A stretch of DNA of 42,675 nt from an uncultured Pseudomonadales bacterium (GCA_905480475.1 CAJQQO010000195.1:1-42675), one strand, 5' to 3'; numbered from the stretch's first letter, positions 10,074 to 19,824 are shown. A program made the numbers and translations. Notes: generated by a model from the sequence alone, not told the origin.

Positions 10074-10667
10074 TCACTCGGCACGGGTAATTAATTCATC
10101 CAAAGTCAGATCAAAGCTGGGTAAAAAAGTATCCATATAATAATCAACTTCGGGCATTTCCATTGCCTTTAAGCGTTGCTCTACATCTTTAATGGCTTGC
10201 GAAAACTCTGCATTGCCAGCGTTAATTTCGGCTTTGCATTTAATTAAACTGGAAATTAAATCGGCCGCCTTAATTAACTTAAGCGTTTCTTGCGGAATTT
10301 TTTCATGCAATAAGAAACCACAATAATCATCGCGCAATTCTTCTGGCAGCGTTGATAACATCTCACGCTCTGCCGCGTACTCCACTTCTTTATACGCATC
10401 ACGAATTTTTTTATTGTGATATTTAATCGGCGACGGCAAATCACCGGTTAGCACTTCAGAAGAATCATGATACAGAGCAGCGACAGCCGCAGCATTTGCA
10501 TCAGTATCTTTACCGTATAAACGATTGCCAATAATACCTAGCGCGTGGGTAATAACAGACACCTCGTATGAGTGTTCCATTACATTTTCCTGGATGGCGT
10601 TGCGCTTCATGCCCCAACGGTAAATCCAACGCATCTTGCTTAAGTAGGCGAAAAAGTGATTATTCAT
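10074..10667 (-). CDS. yfbR: HD-domain 5'-deoxynucleotidase YfbR-like
   Basis: 197 aa; MRWIYRWGMKRNAIQENVMEHSYEVSVITHAL..ALYHDSSEVLTGDLPSPIKYHN closely resembles YfbR. Confidence 0.92.
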   Translation of the reverse strand: MNNHFFAYLSKMRWIYRWGMKRNAIQENVMEHSYEVSVITHALGIIGNRLYGKDTDANAAAVAALYHDSSEVLTGDLPSPIKYHNKKIRDAYKEVEYAAEREMLSTLPEELRDDYCGFLLHEKIPQETLKLIKAADLISSLIKCKAEINAGNAEFSQAIKDVEQRLKAMEMPEVDYYMDTFLPSFDLTLDELITRAE

Positions 10668-10832
10668 AAACGGCTCGGCTAAGCTACTTACCCTTTAGTC
10701 AGGTTGGCTTGGTTTATCGGTGATTGGCCTGCTATGCGATAGCTAATCGACCGCTTGACGTAAATTGTTATGTTGCTGAACGCTTAGGTTAGGGTTTTGG
10801 ATGTTCACAAGATGAGACAGATCAAAGTCCGC

Positions 10833-12110
10833 TTAGTTAATTCCCATGGCGTGTTTGATAATGCGATTTTTAATCGCGCCTCTTTTATCCAGCGCGCTCA
10901 TTCCAGCGTTTCGCAACCAACGTAATGGTAGTGGTAGTGGCGCAAATAAACGCTTAAAACCTTCTACTGCCGTCATCATCGCAAGATTGTCTGCTTTGCG
11001 CTCTCGCTGGTAACGACTTAACACCTCGATATCGGCAATACTTTGCCCGCGCGCATGGGCAGTAAGAATACATTCAGATAATACCGCAACATCAGCCAAG
11101 CCAAGATTAATTCCCTGCCCGGCAAGTGGGTGAATAGTATGTGCCGCATCGGCAAGCAAAGCAAAACCGGGTTTTACGTAATCGATAGCATGGCGTTGGC
11201 GCAGTGGAAAACTAAAGCGTTTGGAACAAGACTGCACTTTACCTAGCTTATGCTCAAATGCCTGCCCTAAGGCCTGACAGAATTCCGCGTCATCCAAAGC
11301 CATGGCCTGTTCAGTTTGCTCGCCTGTTTGCGACCAGACAATAGAACAAAATTGATCTTGCTGATCGCTTGCTGAGAGCGGCAAAAACGCCAACGGCCCA
11401 TAGGGTGTAAAACGCTGCCAAGCAGTTTTTTGATGTTGATGCTCAACCGCTACCGTGCAAACCAAAGCATCGTGTTGATAATCCCACTCTCGGGTTGTCA
11501 GCCCTGCCATTTTGCGCAGCGGTGAATTCGCCCCATCGGCAGCAACCACTAAAGTGCTATAAATAACTGTCCCGTCAGCTAAGCTTATTTGCTGGCTTTT
11601 CGAATCCGGCGATTTTGTTTTCGGATCGGCCAAAAGCAAATCCGCAACCGGCTGCCCTTGAAAGATTTGAATATTGGCGTTTTCGCGCAAACGATTAACC
11701 AAGGCCGCAACCGTAACCCGGTTTTCAACGATATGGCCTAAAACATTTGACCTGACATCCGCCGCATCAAAAGCAATTTCACCAGTACCTTCAGCATCCC
11801 ATACTTGCATTTGCTCAAAGGGGCTCACTCGTTGTTGCGCAATCGCGGGCCAAGCGCCAATACGCTCTAATAAGTTTTGCGAGGCAATCGTTAAAGCACT
11901 AACACGCGGATCAAAGCCATTGACATCGCCTTCGCAAGGTGGCCACTCTTCGGGTAAGTTTTGCGCCTCGATCAGTGCAATACGCAGAGGCAGTTTTGAT
12001 GACTGACCGGATTGCGAGTCACTAGCGACAGACAAAGCACACGCTAGCGCACTGCCCGCGATACCTGCACCCACTATGGCGACATCATATTGCTCGTTTA
12101 ACCCAGCCAT
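10833..12110 (-). CDS. ubiI: UbiH/UbiF/UbiI (VisC) family FAD-dependent ubiquinone hydroxylase
   Basis: 425 aa; DVAIVGAGIAGSALACAL, FALLADAAHTIHPLAGQGINLGLADV. Subtype assigned by position downstream of ubiH, as in E. coli ubiH-ubiI. Confidence 0.85.
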   Translation of the reverse strand: MAGLNEQYDVAIVGAGIAGSALACALSVASDSQSGQSSKLPLRIALIEAQNLPEEWPPCEGDVNGFDPRVSALTIASQNLLERIGAWPAIAQQRVSPFEQMQVWDAEGTGEIAFDAADVRSNVLGHIVENRVTVAALVNRLRENANIQIFQGQPVADLLLADPKTKSPDSKSQQISLADGTVIYSTLVVAADGANSPLRKMAGLTTREWDYQHDALVCTVAVEHQHQKTAWQRFTPYGPLAFLPLSASDQQDQFCSIVWSQTGEQTEQAMALDDAEFCQALGQAFEHKLGKVQSCSKRFSFPLRQRHAIDYVKPGFALLADAAHTIHPLAGQGINLGLADVAVLSECILTAHARGQSIADIEVLSRYQRERKADNLAMMTAVEGFKRLFAPLPLPLRWLRNAGMSALDKRGAIKNRIIKHAMGIN

Positions 12111-13501
12111 TTTCTACCACCTAATCCCGCTGCTTGATCAGCAAATCGATTTTTAGCCGGGCGCAATAAATCTAATGCCAGCAAACCAATAGTGCGACCT
12201 AGCTGCACCGGCAAAGCTTGCAAACCAAATAATTCAATTAAATTATGACTAAAGCCAATCGTCAGATTTTGATCGGATAGTTGTGTTGCTGCATAGTCAT
12301 CTAATAAATCCATCGAACCAATATCTTGATTATGCTGTCTGGCATTTATAATTCGCTCTACTAGTGCAGCCACATCTCTTAACGCCAAGTTAAAACCTTG
12401 GCCAGCGACCGGATGCAAAGAGTGAGCAGCGTTACCCATAATGACAATATGATTGCGATAAACTTCATCGCTTAAAGTTAGCGCCAGTGGATAAAACTGT
12501 CTTTGACCTACTCGCTCAATCGCACCAAGCCTAAAACCAAAGGCCGCTTGTAACTCGGCGCTAAAATCTTGCTCGCTTAATTCTGCTAATGCTTGTGCGG
12601 ATAATTTATTATCTGAATTTTCAACTGACGCAGCAGCATCTGATTCTGATGCCGGCACTGTCCAAACTAAAGCGCTACGATTTTTAGCATCAGCTAAATC
12701 TGCCAGCGGTAAAAAAGCGACTGCACCATCGGCAGTAAAACGTTCAAAGGCTTGGCCGTGATGAGGTAATTGCGTTTGTATATTGGCAATAACCGCTTGC
12801 TGTTGATATTGCTTAACACTGGCCGAAATACCCAAACTTTTACGCAGGCCGGATTGCGCGCCATCAGCAACAACTAACAAGCATGCCTCGATAGTTTGCG
12901 GCGGCTGTAAGGATTCGCTTTGCGCATCACTCTTAGCTTTAAGCGGACTAACCTCAACCGTAGCGCCACCTTGTACAGGTTTGATATTAGCAACCGAGGC
13001 ACCGGTCACTAATTCAATTGCCGGCAAGTCTGCCATGCAATCAAGTAGCACCGCACCTAACCATTGGTTTTCAATCACATAACCAAATGCTGTTTTATTT
13101 TGTTCTTCGGCATCCAGCAAAGTACTACCAGTATGACCACGATCAGACACATGTATTTGACGAATGGCTTCCGCGTGTTGCAACAAGGAGGGCAATATCC
13201 CCATCGTTTGATAAATTTCTATACTCGCTAAAGAGAGTGCTGTTGAGCGCGCATCAAAGCTGGGATGATATGTCGGTGGCGGCTTTTTCGCGCCGGCCGC
13301 TGGGCGTCTAAGTGGGAAATTATCCACCAGCAATATAGATAGAGGCTGTGATTTTGCCGCGTTCGGCTTTTTATCTGCTATCGTTTTTTTATCTGCAATG
13401 GCTAGCGCACAAGCTAAACTCAAGCCAACCATACCACCACCGGCGATAATAATATCGTATCGGCTTTTGCTTGGTAGAGCGGCCTGCTTATCCAAAATCA
13501 T
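12098..13501 (-). CDS. ubiH: 2-octaprenyl-6-methoxyphenol hydroxylase-like FAD monooxygenase
   Basis: 467 aa; DIIIAGGGMVGLSLACAL, IVIMGNAAHSLHPVAGQGFNLALRDVAALVE; follows pepP; overlaps the next gene by 13 bp. Confidence 0.88.
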   Translation of the reverse strand: MILDKQAALPSKSRYDIIIAGGGMVGLSLACALAIADKKTIADKKPNAAKSQPLSILLVDNFPLRRPAAGAKKPPPTYHPSFDARSTALSLASIEIYQTMGILPSLLQHAEAIRQIHVSDRGHTGSTLLDAEEQNKTAFGYVIENQWLGAVLLDCMADLPAIELVTGASVANIKPVQGGATVEVSPLKAKSDAQSESLQPPQTIEACLLVVADGAQSGLRKSLGISASVKQYQQQAVIANIQTQLPHHGQAFERFTADGAVAFLPLADLADAKNRSALVWTVPASESDAAASVENSDNKLSAQALAELSEQDFSAELQAAFGFRLGAIERVGQRQFYPLALTLSDEVYRNHIVIMGNAAHSLHPVAGQGFNLALRDVAALVERIINARQHNQDIGSMDLLDDYAATQLSDQNLTIGFSHNLIELFGLQALPVQLGRTIGLLALDLLRPAKNRFADQAAGLGGRKWLG

Positions 13502-13545
13502 TGATTCTCTTTAGTTCCAGCTTAACGCATTCCGGCACTTAACCA

Positions 13546-15300
13546 TTACTTCTTTGCGCCGGACTTCTTTTTAAGCGCTTTTTTCTTTTTAAGCACTTTT
13601 TTCTTTTTAATCAGGGCCTTGTTTTTTACTGCGGTTTTTTTCTTGATCGTTAATTTTTTCTTTGCGGACGATAGGGGTTTTTTACCCAGCTTATTTTTGA
13701 CTTTGGCTTTTTTCGCTTTAGCTTTTTTTACTTTCGCAGATTTCTTGCTTGCCTCTTTGGTTTTAATTTTAGCTTTAGCTTTACTTTTCGCCGTGCCTTC
13801 ATTTTTTAACGGTGCAAAAAGATCGTCAGATTCTATAGCCTCTGACTCGCTTGGCGCGGCAGTAGAAATAAAGTCCATTTGCGCAGGGTCAACAGCTTTT
13901 TGATTGCTGGCTGGTTGCATTAACGCATGAATTTCATCAACGGTCTTAACTACATCATGAGTTAAGACTTCATGGCCTTTTGGATTTTGACTAAGCGCAG
14001 TGACCAACACATCATCTTCAATACGAATGCCAATACCACGCCACTTGGCGGCGACATTTTCGTTATCCGGTGCAATATAAATTCCCGGCTCTACCGTCAT
14101 CACCATACCCGGCTCTAACACACGCCATTCGTCATGCACTTTGTAATCACCGACATCGTGCACATCCATACCCAACCAGTGACCGGCGCGGTGCATATAA
14201 AAAGGTTTATAGGCTTCGCTGGCGATCAGCTCTTTTAAGTCGCCACGTAACAAGCCTAAATCTAACAGCCCTTGAGTAATCACCTTAACCGTTGCGTCGT
14301 GCGATTGATTCCAGTGATTGCCCGGTTTAATGGTTTTAATTGCCGCTAACTGCGCATCTAATACTACTTCATATAAAGCTTGCTGCTCTTTGCTAAAGCG
14401 GCCGTTGGCGGGGAAAGTTCGAGTAATATCGGCGGCGTAACAATTTAATTCACAGCCTGCGTCAATTAAAACTAAATCACCGTCGCGAATCATCGCGTTA
14501 TTTTCAACATAATGCAAAATACAGGCGTTTTTACCGGCACCAACAATAGAATTGTACGCAGCGGCTTGCGCGCCATTAACTGCAAACTCATGCAGATACT
14601 CTGCCTCAAGTTCATATTCCATCATACCCGGTTGGCAAGCGGCCATTGCGCGAGTATGTGCTGCGGCAGATATTTCTGCGGCGCTTTGCATAATACGTAT
14701 CTCGGCAGCGCTTTTATATAAACGCATATCATGCAAGAGATGATCAAGATCTAAAAATTCGCCCGGCGGATGCGCACCCGATCGCGCATTGGAGCGCAGC
14801 ACATTAATCCAATCCATTAAACTTTTATCAAACTCGGGACGTTTACCCATCGAGTAGTAAACGCGCTCGCGACCTTCCATCAGGCCCGGCAGAATATCGT
14901 CGATATCACTAATCGGAAATGCATCATCTGCGCCAAAGTTTTCACAAACGCCTTCTGGCCCTTGACGATAACCATCCCAAAGCTCGCGCTCACGATCTCG
15001 CTCGCGGCAAAACACAATACATTGACCATGCTTACGCCCGGGAATCAGTACCAACACAGACTCCGGCTCGTTAAAGCCGGTTAAATAATGAAAGTCACTG
15101 TCTTGTCGAAATTTAAATTCGGCATCACGATTGCGAATAACATTGGTCGCCGAGGGAAGTATCGCAATACTGTCGGTTTCCATTTGAGCCATTAAATCGC
15201 GACGACGACGGGCAAACTCTCGTTTACTAATGGTGGGCGTCAACTTGGATTGCGCTTTAACGGTTTTTTTTGTCGTGCTAGTTGGAGCTGTTTTTTTCAT
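13546..15300 (-). CDS. pepP: Xaa-Pro aminopeptidase (aminopeptidase P) with Lys-rich C-terminal tail
   Basis: 584 aa; FARRRRDLMAQM, FRQDSDFHYLTGFNEPESVLVL, DAGCELNCYAADITRTFPANG, HRAGHWLGMDVHDVGDY, VMTVEPGIYI (metallopeptidase M24B). The tail after about residue 498 is Lys-rich. Confidence 0.95.
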   Translation of the reverse strand: MKKTAPTSTTKKTVKAQSKLTPTISKREFARRRRDLMAQMETDSIAILPSATNVIRNRDAEFKFRQDSDFHYLTGFNEPESVLVLIPGRKHGQCIVFCRERDRERELWDGYRQGPEGVCENFGADDAFPISDIDDILPGLMEGRERVYYSMGKRPEFDKSLMDWINVLRSNARSGAHPPGEFLDLDHLLHDMRLYKSAAEIRIMQSAAEISAAAHTRAMAACQPGMMEYELEAEYLHEFAVNGAQAAAYNSIVGAGKNACILHYVENNAMIRDGDLVLIDAGCELNCYAADITRTFPANGRFSKEQQALYEVVLDAQLAAIKTIKPGNHWNQSHDATVKVITQGLLDLGLLRGDLKELIASEAYKPFYMHRAGHWLGMDVHDVGDYKVHDEWRVLEPGMVMTVEPGIYIAPDNENVAAKWRGIGIRIEDDVLVTALSQNPKGHEVLTHDVVKTVDEIHALMQPASNQKAVDPAQMDFISTAAPSESEAIESDDLFAPLKNEGTAKSKAKAKIKTKEASKKSAKVKKAKAKKAKVKNKLGKKPLSSAKKKLTIKKKTAVKNKALIKKKKVLKKKKALKKKSGAKK

Positions 15301-15423
15301 TGAGTAATTTCATTCTTTGCGCTTATACGCTATTCGGTTCAAATAGATTGATGTTCAACATCGTTACGATGGACAACAAATTAATTTAGTAGCTGATTTA
15401 ATAAACGGTCTTAATGCCCGTTC

Positions 15424-16266
15424 TTAATGCATGGTTTTATTACCGGGCCGAAAAAGTTTGGAGACACTCGCCGGTGATGCTTGATCAGGCGCATCGCTGA
15501 TAGGGCTTTGCTCGAGCATTTCTATCCAACCATATTCGGTAAATACAGTAATCGCCGCTAAACGCAAATATTCAACGATCTCCATATAATCCCGCTCGGC
15601 CGCTTCGGCGTCATTCGCATCGGCTTCGTATTCTTCTCCATCTTCAGTAAGTACGCCGTCTACGTCGAGAGGATCACCCATAAAACCGTCGTCGTCACCG
15701 TCTTCCTCGTAGCCATCATCTAAATCCTCAACAATCGCTTGCGCAATGGCGGATAAATCCTGCAAGGCTTCCTGAACATTTTCTGGCAAGGAAAGCCCAG
15801 ATCGCGAACGGCCTTCGGGTGAATCTGACTCGGGCTGGCTTTTCTGTAAAAACACCTGCGCCTCGGCAAAACCACCCAAAAAACCTTTGCACCAGCTGCT
15901 TAAGCCTTCGGTACGCTGTTCAATGGGTTCGTCGTCATCGGGCAAAAATGGCTGAAAAATCAAATCTTCACTCGCCAGCATTTCTAGCTGCTGTCTGGCC
16001 ATCCCACCCAATGTCGCCTCGGCAAGCTCACTGAAGTGGCCAATCACATGTTGCGAGGCTCCCATCACGGCCAAGCCAAACTGCGCCCATTGCGACGGTG
16101 GCAAGCGCATACAGCCCGATAAGCTGCCGATAAAAGCGCCATGCAACTCAGAGGGAGAAAACTGGCTATCGACGGTTATTAGCCAATCGGCCAGCTCGTC
16201 AAAATTGTCTGGCGGCGGTATGTTCTGATAATTCATAGTGAACCTAAAAGATGGCTTAAAAATCAC
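15424..16266 (-). CDS. ygfB: UPF0149 family protein YgfB-like with expanded acidic linker
   Basis: FSPSELHGAFIGSLSGCMRL N-terminus and RDYMEIVEYLRLAAITVF C-terminus match the YgfB family; located next to pepP as in E. coli. MNYQNIPPPDN at 16236 is an alternative start. Confidence 0.85.
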   Translation of the reverse strand: MIFKPSFRFTMNYQNIPPPDNFDELADWLITVDSQFSPSELHGAFIGSLSGCMRLPPSQWAQFGLAVMGASQHVIGHFSELAEATLGGMARQQLEMLASEDLIFQPFLPDDDEPIEQRTEGLSSWCKGFLGGFAEAQVFLQKSQPESDSPEGRSRSGLSLPENVQEALQDLSAIAQAIVEDLDDGYEEDGDDDGFMGDPLDVDGVLTEDGEEYEADANDAEAAERDYMEIVEYLRLAAITVFTEYGWIEMLEQSPISDAPDQASPASVSKLFRPGNKTMH

Positions 16267-16733
16267 TGCTGGATAAACGCTAGAAAAGACTTAGCCATGG
16301 CAGTCATTAAGGGATTGATTATACGAAGTGTTGCTAACTTTCTGAACTGAAATTATCGATATTGACCAATTGATCAGATATTGGCGATTAATTTTGGCCC
16401 TGCGAGCACTGCGAGCTTCAATAATGGCCAGAGCCTGGGGGATAATGGCTCGCAGATGGAGGAAAATCACTTTTAGCGAGCGACAATGCTTCGCAAATCA
16501 AAGACAAAAGCGCTTATTTTGATCACCGCCAATGCGGCACAAACCGCGAGTTCGCTATCATTTCGTCACCAATACTCCAGTATGTTTTGCTGAAAAACGA
16601 GAGCAGGTCGAAATAAGCCGTCATTACAGTTATTGACCATCTTCGCCACGCGAACTATATTAGCAGCCCTTTGCTTAGCCCCTGATTCAGGTCGGCAAGC
16701 CACACCTATACATCATTGCAAACAGGTTACATG

Positions 16734-16940
16734 ATGAAAGACCAATTAGAGCGCCTTGAAGACAAGCTTGATGAGCTTATCGCACTGTGCTCGGCGCTGG
16801 ACAAAGAAAACCAATCCCTACGCGGTCGTGAAGGAGAATGGGCGAATGAGCGTCGTCAATTGTTAATCAAGAATGAAACCGCGCGCAGTAAAGTGGAATC
16901 CATGATCAGCAGGCTCAAATCGATGGAGACAGGGGAATGA
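16734..16940 (+). CDS. TIGR02449-type small coiled-coil protein (ZapB-like)
   Basis: MKDQLERLEDKLDELIALCSALDKENQSLRGREGEWANERRQLLIKNETARSKVESMISRLKSMETGE; heptad-rich; directly upstream of zapA with ATGA overlap. Confidence 0.82.
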   Translation: MKDQLERLEDKLDELIALCSALDKENQSLRGREGEWANERRQLLIKNETARSKVESMISRLKSMETGE

Positions 16941-17305
16941 AAGAATTATCCAGAGGCGTAGTTCCACCCAAAAACTCCAAACAGGAATCATTATCGGTGA
17001 GTAACGAAATCAGCACCATGAATGTAAAAATTCTCGGCAAGGACTTCCAAGTCTCATGTCCCGCCGATGAGCAAGATGAATTGACCAAAGCTGCCGAGCA
17101 ACTCGATATGCGTATGCGCGAAATTCGCGAATCAGGCAAAGTGATTGGCTTGGAACGCATTGCCATTATGGCCGGTTTAAACATTACCAATGAATTTTTG
17201 CAGGCCAAAGACCAAGTAGAAGGTAAAGAAACATCAAATTTATTAAAAAAAATAAATCGTAAATTAGATAATGCCTTGCAAAGCGCGAAGCAGATGGAAA
17301 TCTAA
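16937..17305 (+). CDS. zapA: Cell division protein ZapA
   Basis: VKILGKDFQVSCPADEQDELTKAAEQLDMRMREIRESGKVIGLERIAIMAGLNITNEFL. A GTG start at 16997 (VSNEISTMNVKILG) would fit usual ZapA length better than the ATG at 16937. Confidence 0.92.
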   Translation: MKELSRGVVPPKNSKQESLSVSNEISTMNVKILGKDFQVSCPADEQDELTKAAEQLDMRMREIRESGKVIGLERIAIMAGLNITNEFLQAKDQVEGKETSNLLKKINRKLDNALQSAKQMEI

Positions 17306-17511
17306 CCGGTTTTACTTAGCTGCGCTCGCCAAGCCGCGCGTAGCCTGACTTCCAAGCCGCACTCCCCCTCAAATAAGCACTTCGATTAATCCACAAATAA
17401 GATTTTTATTGGGCTTTTAGTCACTAGCGAATCTATGCAATAGCTGCGCTTAAATATAAATGCTATATAACTTTCGTTCACGCGCGGCCAAAGCTGGTTT
17501 ATACTTGTTGT

Positions 17512-17688
17512 GAACTCCCTGAGGTATTCGCCAGTCAGCATGTCCTTGAGCCGATAATACCCACCCGGAGGTTTCACGCTTTATCTGTGTGCATGCCCGG
17601 CATGACCGGGAAGCCTGCGATCCTGCTGGAACCACCACCTTGAACCTGTCGGTTCGAGGCCGCACGACAGCGGTACCCTGGGGTGTTC
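17512..17688 (+). ncRNA. ssrS: 6S RNA
   Basis: ccctgaggtattcgccagtcagcatgtccttgagccgataat...gtgcatgcccggcatgaccgggaagcctgcg...accttgaacctgtcggttcgaggccgca..gcggtaccctggggtgttc resembles E. coli 6S RNA (CCTGAGCCGATATT, GAGCATGCTCGGTCCGTCCGAGAAGCC, CACCTTGAACC). Terminal GAAC/GTTC helix and candidate -10 TATACT at 17500-17505. Synteny zapA - ssrS - fau is the conserved one. Confidence 0.92.
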
Positions 17689-17757
17689 TTTATTTTTTGT
17701 ATAGTTCTTTATTTTTGTATAGCTCTCTATTTCCTGTATAGTTTTATGGCCGTATAA
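17686..17757. repeat. Degenerate 18-19 bp tandem repeat immediately 3' of 6S RNA
   Basis: ttctttattttttgtatag / ttctttatttttgtatag / ctctctatttcctgtatag / ttttatggccgtataa (17686-17704, 17705-17722, 17723-17741, 17742-17757). Confidence 0.75.
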
Positions 17758-17910
17758 AGTTCTGACATTAGCCTTGGCTAATTAAAAGTCCTTTTTATTC
17801 AGCAGTTAAATAGACATACAAAATCTCTAATAAGGTCACCGACCTATTTATCTTATCAATGCCCTTACGCTTGTAGGCGACATTAAATATATAAGTAGCA
17901 TCCATTATAA

Positions 17911-18531
17911 GTGACGTTAAATTTATCAATGACCTCCAAGCGTAGCAGCGATACTCCTCAGACTCGACAGCAACTACGACAACACTATCGCGCGCTACGA
18001 CAAGCGCTGCCCAACTTTCGCCAACGTATTAGCGCCAAGCAATTAGCAGCCACGCTAAAACAGAGTGCAGAGTTTAAAAATGCTAAAACCATCGCCAGTT
18101 ATTTACCCGATGATGGCGAAATAGATCCAAGCATCATTCATCAATTAGCTTGGCATTGCGGGAAAAATATTTTTTTACCCGTAATCAATAAAAGCCAGCA
18201 CTCACTTAGCTTTGCCCCTTTTCATCGCAGCACTCCACTTGCAAGCGGTCCGTGGGGTATTCAACAACCTCGCTACGCCAAACAATTAGCACGCGTGCTT
18301 ATTGCCGATTTAATTTTATTACCGTTGGTGGCATTTGATGCTAAGGGTAATCGCTTGGGTCGCGGCGGCGGATATTATGATCGCTATCTTGGCAGTATTA
18401 AGCAGCACCGAAATGATGTGCGAGTTTTGGGTTTGGCGCATGACTTTCAGCAGGCCGAACAATTGTCGGTTGAAAAATGGGATGTACCCGTCGATGGCAT
18501 CGTTACACCAAGAAAAATTATTCGCTGTTAA
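17911..18531 (+). CDS. fau: 5-formyltetrahydrofolate cyclo-ligase
   Basis: 206 aa; RQHYRALRQALP, IASYLPDDGEIDPS, LILLPLVAFDAKGNRLGRGGGYYDRYL. Follows 6S RNA as in E. coli ygfA/fau. A further ATG lies at 17929. Confidence 0.95.
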   Translation: MTLNLSMTSKRSSDTPQTRQQLRQHYRALRQALPNFRQRISAKQLAATLKQSAEFKNAKTIASYLPDDGEIDPSIIHQLAWHCGKNIFLPVINKSQHSLSFAPFHRSTPLASGPWGIQQPRYAKQLARVLIADLILLPLVAFDAKGNRLGRGGGYYDRYLGSIKQHRNDVRVLGLAHDFQQAEQLSVEKWDVPVDGIVTPRKIIRC

Positions 18532-19143
18532 GTCTGTCGCCGTATAAGTGATAAACTACTTTTTAAAATTTGCAACGATAGGTCGAAATATTTTTGAGCG
18601 ATCTTATAATAGCGCTTAATTCGGCAAGGCTGATAACTGCAATCCGATACCGAGCCAATTCTCAACCAAAACTAAGTGATGCGGAACAATGCCAGGGTTG
18701 CCAATAATTGATTCTGGGCGGGATGGTCTGACAGTGGATTATTGCGGGGAAAAGGTCTGATAAATGACGAGAAGCTAATTAAGCCATTGAAACGGTAAAT
18801 GCACTAGAAAAGTGCTGTAATAACCGGCGTCAAGATCGTTAATAAAGTGCCCAATACAAAGACCAAGCAAGTCGCGTAATATGTGTCCATGAGAGATAAA
18901 CCGGCTGAAAAAAGGATTTGTTATTGTTATCTTAGATAAAGACGAAGAATACCGTATATCCTAGCTATCAAAATGTGATGGCGAGCACAAAGCAAGGCAT
19001 CGGAAATGAGAACTGGCACTAACTCACCTCACAGCAGTGCTGGTAGAGGCGGCTTGGCTGACAATTCCCCAACAAGCCTTATAGCGGCGATATTTCCCGC
19101 AATCAACAGTAGATAAATATTAACCAACCAGTCGAGACAAATT

Positions 19144-19824
19144 ATGGCGCTATCTGCCCAAGACCAACTTAAAAGTGATGCGGCTGCCGCAGCGGTTTCA
19201 CTTATTCAAGCTCAGCTAGATCATGACAGCGTGGTCGGTGTCGGCACTGGCTCAACGGTTAATTTCTTTATTGATGCATTGGCAGATAAAAAAGGCCATT
19301 TTAGAGCCGCAGTTTCTAGCTCAGAGGCGAGCACCGAGCGAATGCGCGCGCACGGTATTACCGTGCTTGATCTCAATGATGTCAATGAGATTGATTACTA
19401 TATCGATGGCGCTGACGAATCCAACGAGCACTTACAATTAATTAAAGGGGGAGGTGCAGCGCTTACTCGAGAAAAAATTGTCGCCGCCGTAGCAAGAGAA
19501 TTTATCTGCATTGCCGATGACAGTAAACTGGTCAAAGTATTGGGTGACTTCCCCTTACCGGTTGAAGTGATCCCCATGGCGAGAAGCTATGTAGCCAGAA
19601 AATTAGTCGCACTTGGTGGCGTGCCAGTTTATCGAGAAGGTGTAGTTACGGATAATGGTAATCATATTTTGGATATGCAAAATTTCAAAATCCCTAATCC
19701 AATTGAGACCGAACGCAGTATAAATAATATTACCGGGGTTGTTACCAGCGGATTGTTTGCCATGCGACCGGCTAATGTCTTGTTGCTAGGGACTAAAAAT
19801 GGCGTTAAAACCCAGCGCGCTTAA
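19144..19824 (+). CDS. rpiA: Ribose-5-phosphate isomerase A
   Basis: 226 aa; [61 protein letters not shown]. Confidence 0.97.
   Translation: MALSAQDQLKSDAAAAAVSLIQAQLDHDSVVGVGTGSTVNFFIDALADKKGHFRAAVSSSEASTERMRAHGITVLDLNDVNEIDYYIDGADESNEHLQLIKGGGAALTREKIVAAVAREFICIADDSKLVKVLGDFPLPVEVIPMARSYVARKLVALGGVPVYREGVVTDNGNHILDMQNFKIPNPIETERSINNITGVVTSGLFAMRPANVLLLGTKNGVKTQRA

Noticed and set aside
13619-13903. Plus-strand 94-aa Phe/Leu-rich ORF (MFFTAVFFLIVNFFFADD...)
   Set aside because: Antisense shadow of the Lys-rich pepP tail (AAA codons read as TTT); no independent coding evidence.
17651-17660. GGTTCGAGGC resembling a tRNA T-loop
   Set aside because: Lies inside 6S RNA, with no surrounding cloverleaf or acceptor stem.
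17450-17665. Minus-strand ORFs of 71 aa and 63 aa across the 6S RNA locus
   Set aside because: They overlap the structured 6S RNA gene; treated as chance ORFs.
17686-17757. CRISPR-like interpretation of the short repeats
   Set aside because: Repeats are contiguous with no unique spacers, units are only 18-19 bp and degenerate, and no cas genes are present.
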